Origin: Thermoplasmata archaeon
GTDB lineage: Archaea; Thermoplasmatota; Thermoplasmata; Lutacidiplasmatales; UBA184
NCBI GenBank assembly: GCA_030043855.1
Contig: JASHWW010000017.1
Coordinates: 1 to 10,167 of the forward strand
Direction of reading: 5' to 3'
DNA length: 10,167 nt
The notes beneath the pieces were generated by a model that was not told the origin of the DNA, ran no database searches, and saw nothing but the letters and a program-made list of their open reading frames with translations. Numbering within the stretch: position 1 is the first letter of the stretch; each line of letters opens with the position of its first letter. Position numbers and translations under genes: made by a program. Positions 1 to 7,080 of this stretch are shown here, in pieces.

Positions 1-624
1 GTGCCGCCGTACTCCGAACCCGCCCTCCGAGCGATCGTGCTCGACCGCCTCGAGCGTGCGCTGGGGCGCTCTGCCCCCGCGCCGCTGCTCGACCGCATCG
101 TCCTCCGCACGGTCGAAGACGGGGGCGGCGCTCGCCGCGCCCTCGAGCTCGTCCGGCGGGAGCTCGTCGGCGGATCGCCGAGCGATCTCCGCTCGGCGGG
201 CGCGTGGGATCGGCGCGAGGCGGTCCCGATCGAACCGCACGTGATCCGGGCGATTGGAGAGGCGGTCCAAGGAACCGCGGCCCGGCTGGGCGAGGTGCGC
301 CGCATCGAGGCGGCCATGGCCTCGGCGCAAGGCGTCGCCCCGCTCCCCACGACGACCCTCTGGCGTCGCATCGTCCGTCTGGAGCAGGCGGGCTACCTCC
401 GGCGCGAGATCCGTCCCGGCGGCCTCGGAGGAACGCGGTCGGTCGTGAAGCTTCTCACCCCGATCGACGAGTGGGTCACCCTGCCCCGGTCTTCGACGGC
501 CGACGCGCGGTCGATCACGTTGCGCGCGAGGCCGAGCGCGGCGCCGGGACGTGCGGCGACGCCGCCCGCCCGCGCCGACGGGCCGACGCCCCGATTCCGC
601 TACGTCGGCGGTGGACCGCCGTAG
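1..624 (+). CDS. Orc1/Cdc6 replication initiator, C-terminal half (5' end outside window)
   Basis: Archaeal Orc1/Cdc6 proteins are AAA+ ATPases that bind replication origins and help load the MCM helicase. Only the last 207 residues are present. The frame is open at base 1, so the GTG there is probably an internal valine. The first visible segment, PPYSEPALRAIVLDRLE, matches the start of the AAA+ lid, where the family usually reads FPPY..E.L..IL..R. GGGARRALEL (residues 41-50) corresponds to the sensor-2 helix, usually GDARRALDLL, with the arginines kept. Residues about 75-160 look like the C-terminal winged helix: a helix ending PLPTTTLWRRIVRLEQAGYL, then a glycine-rich wing GGLGGTRSVVKL. 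The nucleotide-binding motifs must lie upstream. A basic, Pro/Ala-rich tail of about 45 residues follows the winged helix and is longer than I expect for the family. The stop overlaps the convergent surface-protein gene by 25 bp. Any associated origin would be expected upstream, out of view. Confidence 0.8.
   Translation: MPPYSEPALRAIVLDRLERALGRSAPAPLLDRIVLRTVEDGGGARRALELVRRELVGGSPSDLRSAGAWDRREAVPIEPHVIRAIGEAVQGTAARLGEVRRIEAAMASAQGVAPLPTTTLWRRIVRLEQAGYLRREIRPGGLGGTRSVVKLLTPIDEWVTLPRSSTADARSITLRARPSAAPGRAATPPARADGPTPRFRYVGGGPP
600..624. other. Tail-to-tail gene overlap with GC hairpin containing both stop codons
   Basis: The 3' ends of the orc1 gene (+) and the surface-protein gene (-) overlap by 25 bp. 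Within the overlap CGGCGG (606-611), loop TGGA (612-615) and CCGCCG (616-621) form a perfect 6-bp GC stem. CTA (600-602) and TAG (622-624), the stop codons of the minus and plus genes, can extend the stem after a 3-nt bulge. It could slow polymerase or protect 3' ends on both strands. No T-run follows on either side, so a classical archaeal U-tract terminator is not visible. The hairpin is seen in the sequence; its role is inference. Confidence 0.45.
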
Positions 625-3600
625 ATCCGATCCTCGCCCTCGTCCGCCGGCGCTGGGGCCGGAGGTTCGACGGGGGCCGGTGCGTCCGGCCCGTCCGACG
701 CCGGTCGCCGCCGCCGCAGCGCCAGGACCAGGGCGAGGCCCACGACGAGAGCGATCCCGGCCAGCAGGGCCCAGATCGCTGCCGCGCCGAGCGAGGTTCC
801 CGGGGCCGCGGAGGACGGGCACGCGGCGGAATCCGCGGCGACGGTCACGGTGACGCTGGCGTTCGACGCTCCGCCTCCCGCGTCCGTGACCGAGTACTCC
901 GCGGTGTACGTTCCGGCCATCGTGTAGTTGTGGACGATCGTCGCGCTGGCGTTGGACGCGGACGTCCCGTCCCCGAACGACCAGTCGCTGAGGTAGGGGC
1001 CGATCCCCCCGGTCGATCCCCCGATGAGGCGCACCTCGAACGGTGCCGTGCAGGACGCTACGGTCTTCGCCGACAGGGAAGTCTCGAGCGCCGGCCCGAT
1101 CCGGAGGGTGACGCTCGCGTGGGCCGAGCCCCCGAGTCCGTCGAGGATGGAGATCCTCTCGGTCGCGGTCCCCGCGGTCGTCCCCTGGCACTCGGCCTGC
1201 GTACCGTCGGGGGTGCACGAGACCCCGCTCAGGTTCCACGTGAGCGAGAACGGCGAGGCTCCGCCGAACATCGCCGCCATCAGCGAGAACGGAACGCCGA
1301 CGTCGACGGTGGTCCGGGACGCGTTGAGCCAGGCCACGAGGGCGGGCACGATCACGAACCGGGCCGACGCGTTCGCCGTGGCAAAGGTCGCGTCCTCGAC
1401 CTGGAGGCCCACGGTGGAGTTCCCCGGCGAAGTCGCGTTGCACCCGAGGGCCGCGTCCGCGCCGACGCAGCCCGCCGGGACTCCGGTCCAGCGGAACGTG
1501 AACGGGGCGCTCCCTCCCTCGACCGTGGCGTTGACCACGATCGGGACCCCGACCTCCGCGACCGGGAAGGGAGCGGGAAGCGCGACGGCGAGCGAGGGAG
1601 CCACCGTCAACACGGCGACGCTCGACACCGCCTGGACTCCGAGACCGTCGGTCACCTCGACCGAGGTCGAGAAGTTGCCGGGGGTGCTCGGCGAGCAGTC
1701 GATCGCGAGGCTCGCGGTCGACGCGCATCCGAGCGGGAGGTTCCGGTAGGAGGCCGTGTAGGACGGCAGGCCACCGGTGACCGTGGCCGTGTACGTCACC
1801 GTCTCTCCCACATCGGCGATCGGGGAGGAGACCGCGAGGGACACCTGGAGGGGTCCGAGGACGGTCACGTTGACCGCCGCGGACGTGACCACCACCCCGA
1901 GTCGATCGGTGACGCTCGCGGTCACGGAGTAGTTTCCCGACCCGGTCGGCGTGCACGTGAACGCGGCCTCGCCGCCCGCCGCGCATCCGATCGGGAGGTT
2001 CGCGTAGACGAACGAGTATCCCCCCGCACCGCCGCCGGCCGTCGCCGTGAAGTTCACGCTTTGGCCGATCTCGAGAACGCCGCGCGACGCGTTCAGGTCG
2101 GCCGTCAGCCGCGGAAAGATCGTCACGGAACCGGTGGCCGCAAAGCTCGCCCCGACGGGATCGGAGACCGTAGCCGTGATCGAGAACGTCCCGTTCTCCG
2201 TCGGGACGCAGGTGACGACGGAGACGTTCCCCCCGGCGCATCCGGACGGTAACCCGAGGTATTGGAAGGAGTACGGACGCGCGCCGCCGAGCACGTCGAC
2301 ATCGACCGTCAAGTGGGTGCCCAGGTCGAGCTCGGGCGGGATGACGGAGATCGTCCCCATCAACGGGACGGTGGGGTATCCCCAAGTGTCGTTGGAGAGC
2401 ACCAGGGCCGCGGAGAGCCGACCTCCGAAGAGCAAGGTCCAGTTCTCCGCGGGGTCGAAAGCGGCCCGCGCGCCGCCCCGGGGAGATGGGCCGCCGGCCA
2501 GAGACGCGGACAGGTTCGTCCAGGTGTCGTTCGCGAAGCTCCACGTGCCCGACTCTGGACCAAAGGCCGGCACCGGCGCGCCGTAGCCGCCGAACAGGAT
2601 CGGAGCGCCGTCATAGAACGGGGCGCCGTCGTACGTGGGGGGCGGGCTGTTCGTCGGGAACAGCTGGGACCACGAGCCGTTCTCGTACTGCCAAGTCTCG
2701 TTCGAGATGGTGCCATTGTTCGTCACACCGCCGAACATCAGCACCGACTGGGTCGGGGGGACGTACCAGAGCTGGAACGAGTGGACCGCGGGAGGCAGCA
2801 CCGTCAGCGAGAGATTCGTCCACGCCCAGTTCGCGAATTCCCAGGTCGCGTTCTGGTTGGCGCCGCCCGGGTTGCCGCCGTCCACGAGCACCACGGCCTG
2901 GATCGCCGGATCGTAGACTTCCGAGGCCTGGTAGCCGGCCCGCGGCGCGCTCGTCAGGTTCGTCAGCTGGGTCCACGTACCGTTGAAGATCCACGTGTCC
3001 CCCATCGGTCCCCCGAACGGGCCGGCACCGCCGAAGGCGACGATCGCGCCGATCTCCGGATCGTACGCCGCCGCCATCCCGTACCTCGGACTGGGCGCGG
3101 TGGGGAGGAGGCCCGAGACGTTCGTCCAGGTTCCGTTGGAAAAGGTCCAGGTGGCGTTCCCGTCGGCCCCGGAGGAAGAGATCCCGCACCCGGTCACGCC
3201 CCCGAACGAGACGAATTCCGAGAGCGCCGCGTCGTACGCGAGGGCCGGGTCGGAGGTACACGGAGGGATTGGACGGTTGGGGTCGGTGATGTTGATCCAC
3301 GCGGCGTTCGTCGGCAGCAGGACGGTCACGTTCGTCGAGGCGACCGCGAACGCTCCGGCCGGATCCGTGACGTTGACGCTGACCCGCACCGTGCCGCTCG
3401 CGGTGGGCGTGCACAGAAGCGCGGAGACGTTCGCTGGCGCGCACCCCGGCGGGAGGCCCGAGTACGTGTACGTAAAGGGCCCGGCTCCCCCCGACGCGAT
3501 CGTCGTCAACGTCGTATTCGCTCCGAGCAGGATCGGATTCGGAGCGGCCGACAGAGCGGCCGAAATCGTCGACACGTTGCCGGAGAACAACTCCCACGAA

Positions 3601-4706
3601 TCGTCGGCGAGCGTCAAGCCGGCGGCGAGCCGGCCGCCGTAGAGCAACGTCACGTTCGTCGCCGGGTCGAACGCGGCCCGCGCTCCGCCGCGCGGACTCG
3701 GGGATCCGGCGATCGACCCCGAGAGGTTCGACCACGTACCGGCCACGAACGCCCACGTTCCGGCGGCCGGGGAGAACGTCGGCACGGGGGCCGTGTACCC
3801 CCCGAACAGGAGGGGGGCCCCCAGCACCGGGTCGTACACCGCGGCTCCATCGTACACGGCCGGAGGGGCGGTCGACGGGAAGAGTTGGGTCCAGGAACCC
3901 CCCGTCCAGCTCCAGGTCTCCGGCGAGATCGTCCCCGCGTTCGTGACGCCCCCGTAGAGGAGGACGGAACCGTTGGCCGTGTCGTACCAGACCATCGTCG
4001 AATGGACGGCGGGAGGGAGGTACGACGCCGTGACGTTCGACCACTGGCCCAGATGGAACAGATACGTCTGGTTCACGTTGCAGCCACACTGGGACGAGTC
4101 GCCGTCGACGAGCAGCATGCCGTCGAGGGTGGGGTCGTAGACCAGGCCGGCTTGGAGGACGGGGGCCGGGGACATCGACTGGTTGGACGTCTCGTTGATC
4201 CAGCTCCCGTTGAACTCCCAGGTGTCGTTGTAGCTCACCCCGGTCGGGCCGGCACCGCCGTACGCGACGATCGCGTTCGCCTGGGGATCCCACGCGACCG
4301 CCATTCCGTAGCGCGGCGACGGAGCGTGCGAGAGGCCGGCGGAGATGTTCGTCCACGTGCCGTTGTCCCACGTCCACGTCGCATTCCCATCGAAGCCGTA
4401 GCCGGGGCGGGCGCACCCGTTCACGCCGCCGAACGAGACGAACTCCCAGAGCACGGGGTCGTAGGCCAGACCGATGTCGGAGGCGCACGGGGGCTGACCC
4501 GACGATAGGTTCGTCACGTTCGTCCAGGACGGACTTCCGCTCGGGAGGGGCGCCAGGGTGGAGGAAGGACCTCCCCGTACGGGCCCGGCGACGGACCGGC
4601 CCGCGGTTCCCGCGCCGGGCACGAACGAGATCGAGGCCAGCAGCACGACAGCGATGCCGGCGACCGCCCACGATCGAAGCGTCGAAGGCCGCCGTGCGCG
4701 CCACAT
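600..4706 (-). CDS. Secreted membrane-anchored surface protein: two kelch-like propellers, Ig-like array, PKD domain
   Basis: The 1368-residue product begins with a signal peptide (RR near residue 6, hydrophobic stretch about 15-29, likely cleavage near AGTA, residue 35). Residues about 60-375 and 468-778 each carry six kelch-like blades with the pattern YDP.....V.FGG followed by TW.F.NGTW.N. Six Ig-like domains follow: one after propeller 1 (about 376-465), one after propeller 2 (783-865) and four in tandem (866-1204). Each has a cysteine pair 9-10 residues apart, as in LPPGC...LLCTP. A PKD domain (about 1205-1290) carries WSFGDGT. A transmembrane helix (about 1306-1330) is followed by RRRR and an acidic, proline-rich cytoplasmic tail of about 35 residues. 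I count about 50 N-X-S/T sequons, indicating heavy N-glycosylation outside the cell. Adhesion, glycan binding or an S-layer role are plausible; no catalytic site is recognisable. The ATG follows a TATA-like element. The frame stays open far upstream, but that part is a shadow of the helicase gene. Confidence 0.88.
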   Translation of the reverse strand: MWRARRPSTLRSWAVAGIAVVLLASISFVPGAGTAGRSVAGPVRGGPSSTLAPLPSGSPSWTNVTNLSSGQPPCASDIGLAYDPVLWEFVSFGGVNGCARPGYGFDGNATWTWDNGTWTNISAGLSHAPSPRYGMAVAWDPQANAIVAYGGAGPTGVSYNDTWEFNGSWINETSNQSMSPAPVLQAGLVYDPTLDGMLLVDGDSSQCGCNVNQTYLFHLGQWSNVTASYLPPAVHSTMVWYDTANGSVLLYGGVTNAGTISPETWSWTGGSWTQLFPSTAPPAVYDGAAVYDPVLGAPLLFGGYTAPVPTFSPAAGTWAFVAGTWSNLSGSIAGSPSPRGGARAAFDPATNVTLLYGGRLAAGLTLADDSWELFSGNVSTISAALSAAPNPILLGANTTLTTIASGGAGPFTYTYSGLPPGCAPANVSALLCTPTASGTVRVSVNVTDPAGAFAVASTNVTVLLPTNAAWINITDPNRPIPPCTSDPALAYDAALSEFVSFGGVTGCGISSSGADGNATWTFSNGTWTNVSGLLPTAPSPRYGMAAAYDPEIGAIVAFGGAGPFGGPMGDTWIFNGTWTQLTNLTSAPRAGYQASEVYDPAIQAVVLVDGGNPGGANQNATWEFANWAWTNLSLTVLPPAVHSFQLWYVPPTQSVLMFGGVTNNGTISNETWQYENGSWSQLFPTNSPPPTYDGAPFYDGAPILFGGYGAPVPAFGPESGTWSFANDTWTNLSASLAGGPSPRGGARAAFDPAENWTLLFGGRLSAALVLSNDTWGYPTVPLMGTISVIPPELDLGTHLTVDVDVLGGARPYSFQYLGLPSGCAGGNVSVVTCVPTENGTFSITATVSDPVGASFAATGSVTIFPRLTADLNASRGVLEIGQSVNFTATAGGGAGGYSFVYANLPIGCAAGGEAAFTCTPTGSGNYSVTASVTDRLGVVVTSAAVNVTVLGPLQVSLAVSSPIADVGETVTYTATVTGGLPSYTASYRNLPLGCASTASLAIDCSPSTPGNFSTSVEVTDGLGVQAVSSVAVLTVAPSLAVALPAPFPVAEVGVPIVVNATVEGGSAPFTFRWTGVPAGCVGADAALGCNATSPGNSTVGLQVEDATFATANASARFVIVPALVAWLNASRTTVDVGVPFSLMAAMFGGASPFSLTWNLSGVSCTPDGTQAECQGTTAGTATERISILDGLGGSAHASVTLRIGPALETSLSAKTVASCTAPFEVRLIGGSTGGIGPYLSDWSFGDGTSASNASATIVHNYTMAGTYTAEYSVTDAGGGASNASVTVTVAADSAACPSSAAPGTSLGAAAIWALLAGIALVVGLALVLALRRRRPASDGPDAPAPVEPPAPAPADEGEDRIYGGPPPT
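1095..2111 (-). repeat. Four tandem Ig-like repeats in the surface protein
   Basis: This segment codes for residues 866-1204, four consecutive domains of about 85 residues. Each follows the pattern VG..V..TA...GG...Y...Y..LP.GC, then about ten residues, C.P...G, then V.VTD..G. Cysteine pairs are C908/C918, C994/C1004, C1080/C1089 and C1164/C1173. The third and fourth domains are more diverged (spacing 9; the fourth lacks the LP.GC form). The domains probably form a rigid stalk that holds the propellers away from the membrane. Confidence 0.7.
2112..3305 (-). repeat. Propeller-plus-Ig module, copy 2 (internal duplication)
   Basis: This codes for residues about 468-865 and is a diverged copy of the module at 3312-4529, offset by 401-409 residues. 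Both copies share EFVSFGGV, DGNATWT, NGTWTN, SPRYGMA and the 13-residue stretch SPRGGARAAFDPA. The first blade keeps a cysteine pair 24 residues apart (C483/C507, matching C74/C98), and the trailing Ig-like domain keeps C823/C833, matching C422/C432. Copy 2 lacks the CGC pair at C207/C209 of copy 1 and has GANQN in the corresponding place. Confidence 0.8.
3312..4529 (-). repeat. Propeller-plus-Ig module, copy 1 (internal duplication)
   Basis: This codes for residues about 60-465, the membrane-distal copy of the duplicated module. It has six blades, each with a hydrophobic strand ending in GG or G, followed by a TW-rich strand and an NG(T/S)W turn, then one Ig-like domain. It is paired with 2112-3305. 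The two copies adjoin with only a couple of residues between them, as expected from an in-frame tandem duplication. Confidence 0.8.
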
Positions 4707-4733
4707 CACCGGACCCCGGGCCGAGCCGACGCC

Positions 4734-4741
4734 GGTATATG
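4734..4741 (-). promoter_or_regulatory. TATA-like promoter element for the surface-protein gene
   Basis: Read on the minus strand, this is CATATACC within GC-only flanks, in the 53-bp gap between the helicase stop and the surface-protein ATG. Its centre lies about 31 nt upstream of the ATG. Archaeal transcription starts about 25 nt after the TATA box, so the leader would be only about 5 nt. No Shine-Dalgarno-like GGAGG precedes the ATG closely, which agrees with leaderless translation. The element is visible; its activity is inferred. Confidence 0.5.
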
Positions 4742-4759
4742 GCGGCCGACGGCGGCGAC

Positions 4760-7045
4760 TCACTCCCGGGCGTCGCCGGGAAAATCCTCGAGCCGGCGCA
4801 ACCGGGTCCGAACGGCCGGTTCTCCGGGATGCGTGTCCGGAGGCGGCGACGCGGCCGTCCGACCCCGGGGCGTGAGTTGCTGTACGACCATGTCGGCGAG
4901 GCGACGGGATCGCAGGGCCTGCTCGATCCGGTCGATCGGGGCGTTCCGCAGCGCCTCCCGGTCCGGGAAGCCGGCCCGGAACAGCATCCGGGCCCGGACC
5001 CGTCCGATGCCGCGCAATCGGACGAGGTCGAGCAGCTCGCCCTGGACTCCGTAGCGGACGCGAAGCGAGAGGTCGTCGATCGCGCGCGCGACCCTCCGGT
5101 TGAACGCGACCGCGAGACGACCCGCGGCGAACAGGAGCCAGTCGGCATCCTCCGCCTTGGAGCGAAGGTCGCCGGCACCGATCCCCCACCGCTCCGTCAC
5201 TTCGACGATCGGCGTCTCGGCGATCCAGGACTCGAGAACGGACGCCGTCTTCAGCGTCGAGAGGAACGAATCGAGCGAGAGTTCGAGCGGCTCTTCGTCC
5301 GGCTTGACCAGCAGCTCGTCGACTTCGTCCGCGTAGCGGGCGAGCAGGTCCGCTTCCTCTCCTCGTCGCAGGAACATCCCCGGGAGGTCGGGGGTCGTCG
5401 CGATCGCCGCGAGGAGCGCGAACGGGGCGACGCCGAGCGGAGCCCGCTCCAGGATCTGGCGAAGCACGATCGCGCTCATCGGGTCGAGATACAGCTCGCT
5501 GGTCAGCTGACCGAACCGGGTCGCCCGGAGCGCCGTGCCCGGCACGAGGAGCTCGTTCGCCACCAGGAACCGCCGCACCCCGGCGACCTTGTCGTGGAGC
5601 TCGGAGAGGGGCAACGTCCGCCCGTAGAACGTCGATTCGAAGAATCCGGAGAGGTCGCGATCGGTCGCGACGGCACCGCTGGCGACGAGCGCGAGCAGGT
5701 GCATCCGCAGCGCCGGCTCGGCGGCGAGGCGGCTCTCGACCGGCTCGGGTCCGGCGGAGAGGTACCCGTCGAGCAGCCGCTCCTCGTCGTCCGGGCCCCG
5801 GGCGATCAGGAGCGCCTCCCCGAACGGGTCGAACCTCGGGCGACCCGCGCGCCCGAGCATCTGGTGGACTTCCAGCGCGGGGATCGGCGCTTGGACCCCG
5901 ATCCGGTCGTCGTACCGGGTCGTGTCGCGGACGATGACGCGGCGGGCGGGCAGGTTGATGCCGGCGGCGAGGGTCGGGGTCGCGACCAGCGCCTTCAGCA
6001 CGCGGTCCCGGAACGCCCGTTCCACGACCCGACGTTCGGCGTTGGTCAGCGACGCGTTGTGGAAGGCGACGCCGTCGGGAAGCAGGGAGGCGAGGCGGCG
6101 CATCCCTTCCGTCCCCTCGTCGCCGGACGCCTGGACCTCCTCCGCGGCCGCGGCCGCGCGGGCGCGATCGTCGGCCGAGAGCAGTCGCCGGACGGTCGGC
6201 GCCAGCGTCTCCGCGAGCTGGTCGCTCCCGCGCCGGCTGTTCACGAACACCAGGGCTTGCCCGCCCTCCTCGACGATCGACCGGACGAGCCGGGGGACCG
6301 CCTCGCCCGGCGGGTCGACCTCGCGCGTCGTGAGATCGGTGAACGTGATCCTCCCGTCGTAGTAGACGCCCAGCTTGAGAGGTACCGGGCGGAACTCGCT
6401 GGCCACGTGGCGCGCGCCGAGCCAGTCGGCGACCTCCTCCGAGTTCCCCACCGTGGCCGAGAGCGCGACGATCTGGAGATCGGGGTACTTCCGACGGAGC
6501 CGGGTCAGGCTCACCTCGAGCGTCGGGCCCCGGTCCGGGTCTCGGAGCAGGTGGACCTCGTCGGCGACGACCACGCCGAGCCGGTCGAGCCACGGACTTC
6601 CCCGTCGGAGCAGTCCATCCGCCTTCTCGCTCGTCGCCACGAGCACGTCGAGCCGTTCGAGCTTGTCGGCCGGCAGGTCGAAGTCGCCGATCGAGATCCC
6701 GACCTTGAGCCCGAGGTCGCGAAACTTCTCGAGCTCCTCGGCCTTCTCGTGCGCGAGGGCGCGCAGCGGGACGAGGTAGAGCCCGGTACGGCCGCTCCGG
6801 GCCGCCCGGAGCAGGGCGAGGTAGGCGACCAGCGACTTCCCGCTCGCGGTCGGGCACGCGAGGAGGACGCTCTCTCCGGCGAGGACCGGACCCGCCGCCA
6901 TCGCCTGCGGCGGGTAGAGCGCACGGATCCCGTCCGCCTCGAGGATCCGCTGCCAGGCCGGGTCGAGCGGGGTCTCCGCCAGCGGGACGGGCGCGTTCGG
7001 GGCGCGCGCGGTCTCGCCGGCGTGCGCCTTCGCGGAGCGAGGCAC
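4760..7045 (-). CDS. hel308: Hel308 (Hjm) family ATP-dependent DNA helicase
   Basis: Hel308 is a superfamily 2, Ski2-like 3'-5' DNA helicase that remodels stalled forks in archaea. The 761-residue product is near the family's usual length of about 700. Motifs in order are the Q motif LYPPQ (43-47), Walker A CPTASGKS (64-71), Ia PLRALAHE (93-100), Walker B DEVH (162-165), III SATVG (196-200), IV LVFVNSRRGSDQL (265-277), V ATPTLAAGINLPAR and VI QMLGRAGRPRFD (395-406). Residues about 598-645 match the ratchet helical domain, with KTASVLESWI and GIGAGDL. RLRGIGRVRARMLFRAGF (676-693) is the C-terminal helix-hairpin domain typical of Hel308 and not of RNA helicases. The start is the GTG 20 nt after the dehydrogenase stop. 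No other ATG, GTG or TTG lies in frame before the Q motif, apart from one further upstream inside the dehydrogenase gene. About 38 residues of Pro/Arg-rich tail follow the last domain. Confidence 0.9.
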   Translation of the reverse strand: MPRSAKAHAGETARAPNAPVPLAETPLDPAWQRILEADGIRALYPPQAMAAGPVLAGESVLLACPTASGKSLVAYLALLRAARSGRTGLYLVPLRALAHEKAEELEKFRDLGLKVGISIGDFDLPADKLERLDVLVATSEKADGLLRRGSPWLDRLGVVVADEVHLLRDPDRGPTLEVSLTRLRRKYPDLQIVALSATVGNSEEVADWLGARHVASEFRPVPLKLGVYYDGRITFTDLTTREVDPPGEAVPRLVRSIVEEGGQALVFVNSRRGSDQLAETLAPTVRRLLSADDRARAAAAAEEVQASGDEGTEGMRRLASLLPDGVAFHNASLTNAERRVVERAFRDRVLKALVATPTLAAGINLPARRVIVRDTTRYDDRIGVQAPIPALEVHQMLGRAGRPRFDPFGEALLIARGPDDEERLLDGYLSAGPEPVESRLAAEPALRMHLLALVASGAVATDRDLSGFFESTFYGRTLPLSELHDKVAGVRRFLVANELLVPGTALRATRFGQLTSELYLDPMSAIVLRQILERAPLGVAPFALLAAIATTPDLPGMFLRRGEEADLLARYADEVDELLVKPDEEPLELSLDSFLSTLKTASVLESWIAETPIVEVTERWGIGAGDLRSKAEDADWLLFAAGRLAVAFNRRVARAIDDLSLRVRYGVQGELLDLVRLRGIGRVRARMLFRAGFPDREALRNAPIDRIEQALRSRRLADMVVQQLTPRGRTAASPPPDTHPGEPAVRTRLRRLEDFPGDARE

Positions 7046-7065
7046 GATCTCCCGAGCGGAGGTCG

Positions 7066-7080
7066 CTACAAAGGATTTGG
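7066..7080 (-). promoter_or_regulatory. AT island, possible internal promoter for hel308
   Basis: On the minus strand the end of the dehydrogenase gene reads CCAAATCCTTTGTAG, unusually AT-rich for this window. Its centre is about 27 nt upstream of the helicase GTG, the spacing of an archaeal TATA box for a leaderless mRNA. The match to a TATA consensus is poor, and the bases also encode the dehydrogenase C-terminus (NPL, stop). Read-through from the dehydrogenase promoter is equally likely. Confidence 0.25.

Noticed and set aside
1..624. A replication origin near orc1.
   Set aside because: Origins usually lie upstream of orc1/cdc6, which is outside the window. I see no repeated origin-recognition-box-like motif or AT-rich unwinding region inside it.
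1024..1749. Plus-strand open frame with fairly normal amino-acid composition (241 residues).
   Set aside because: It is antisense to the Ig-like array, whose Thr/Ser/Val-rich codons read plausibly on the other strand. It has no start context and no recognisable domain.
204..2252. Long open frame on the plus strand (682 residues).
   Set aside because: It has Arg/Gly/Asp-rich composition without domains, runs antisense to the surface-protein gene and overlaps orc1 in another frame. This is a typical shadow in high-GC DNA.
6135..6175. Repetitive GCGGCC-like run that could be a simple repeat or regulatory element.
   Set aside because: It encodes the alanine-rich linker ARAAAAAEE in Hel308 domain 2, where related proteins also have a helical, Ala/Glu-rich segment.
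4707..6857. The surface-protein frame stays open for 717 more codons upstream, suggesting one 2085-residue protein.
   Set aside because: The upstream part is low-complexity Arg/Pro/Gly translation on the same strand as Hel308 but in another frame. The signal peptide begins exactly at the ATG at 4706, just after a TATA-like element.
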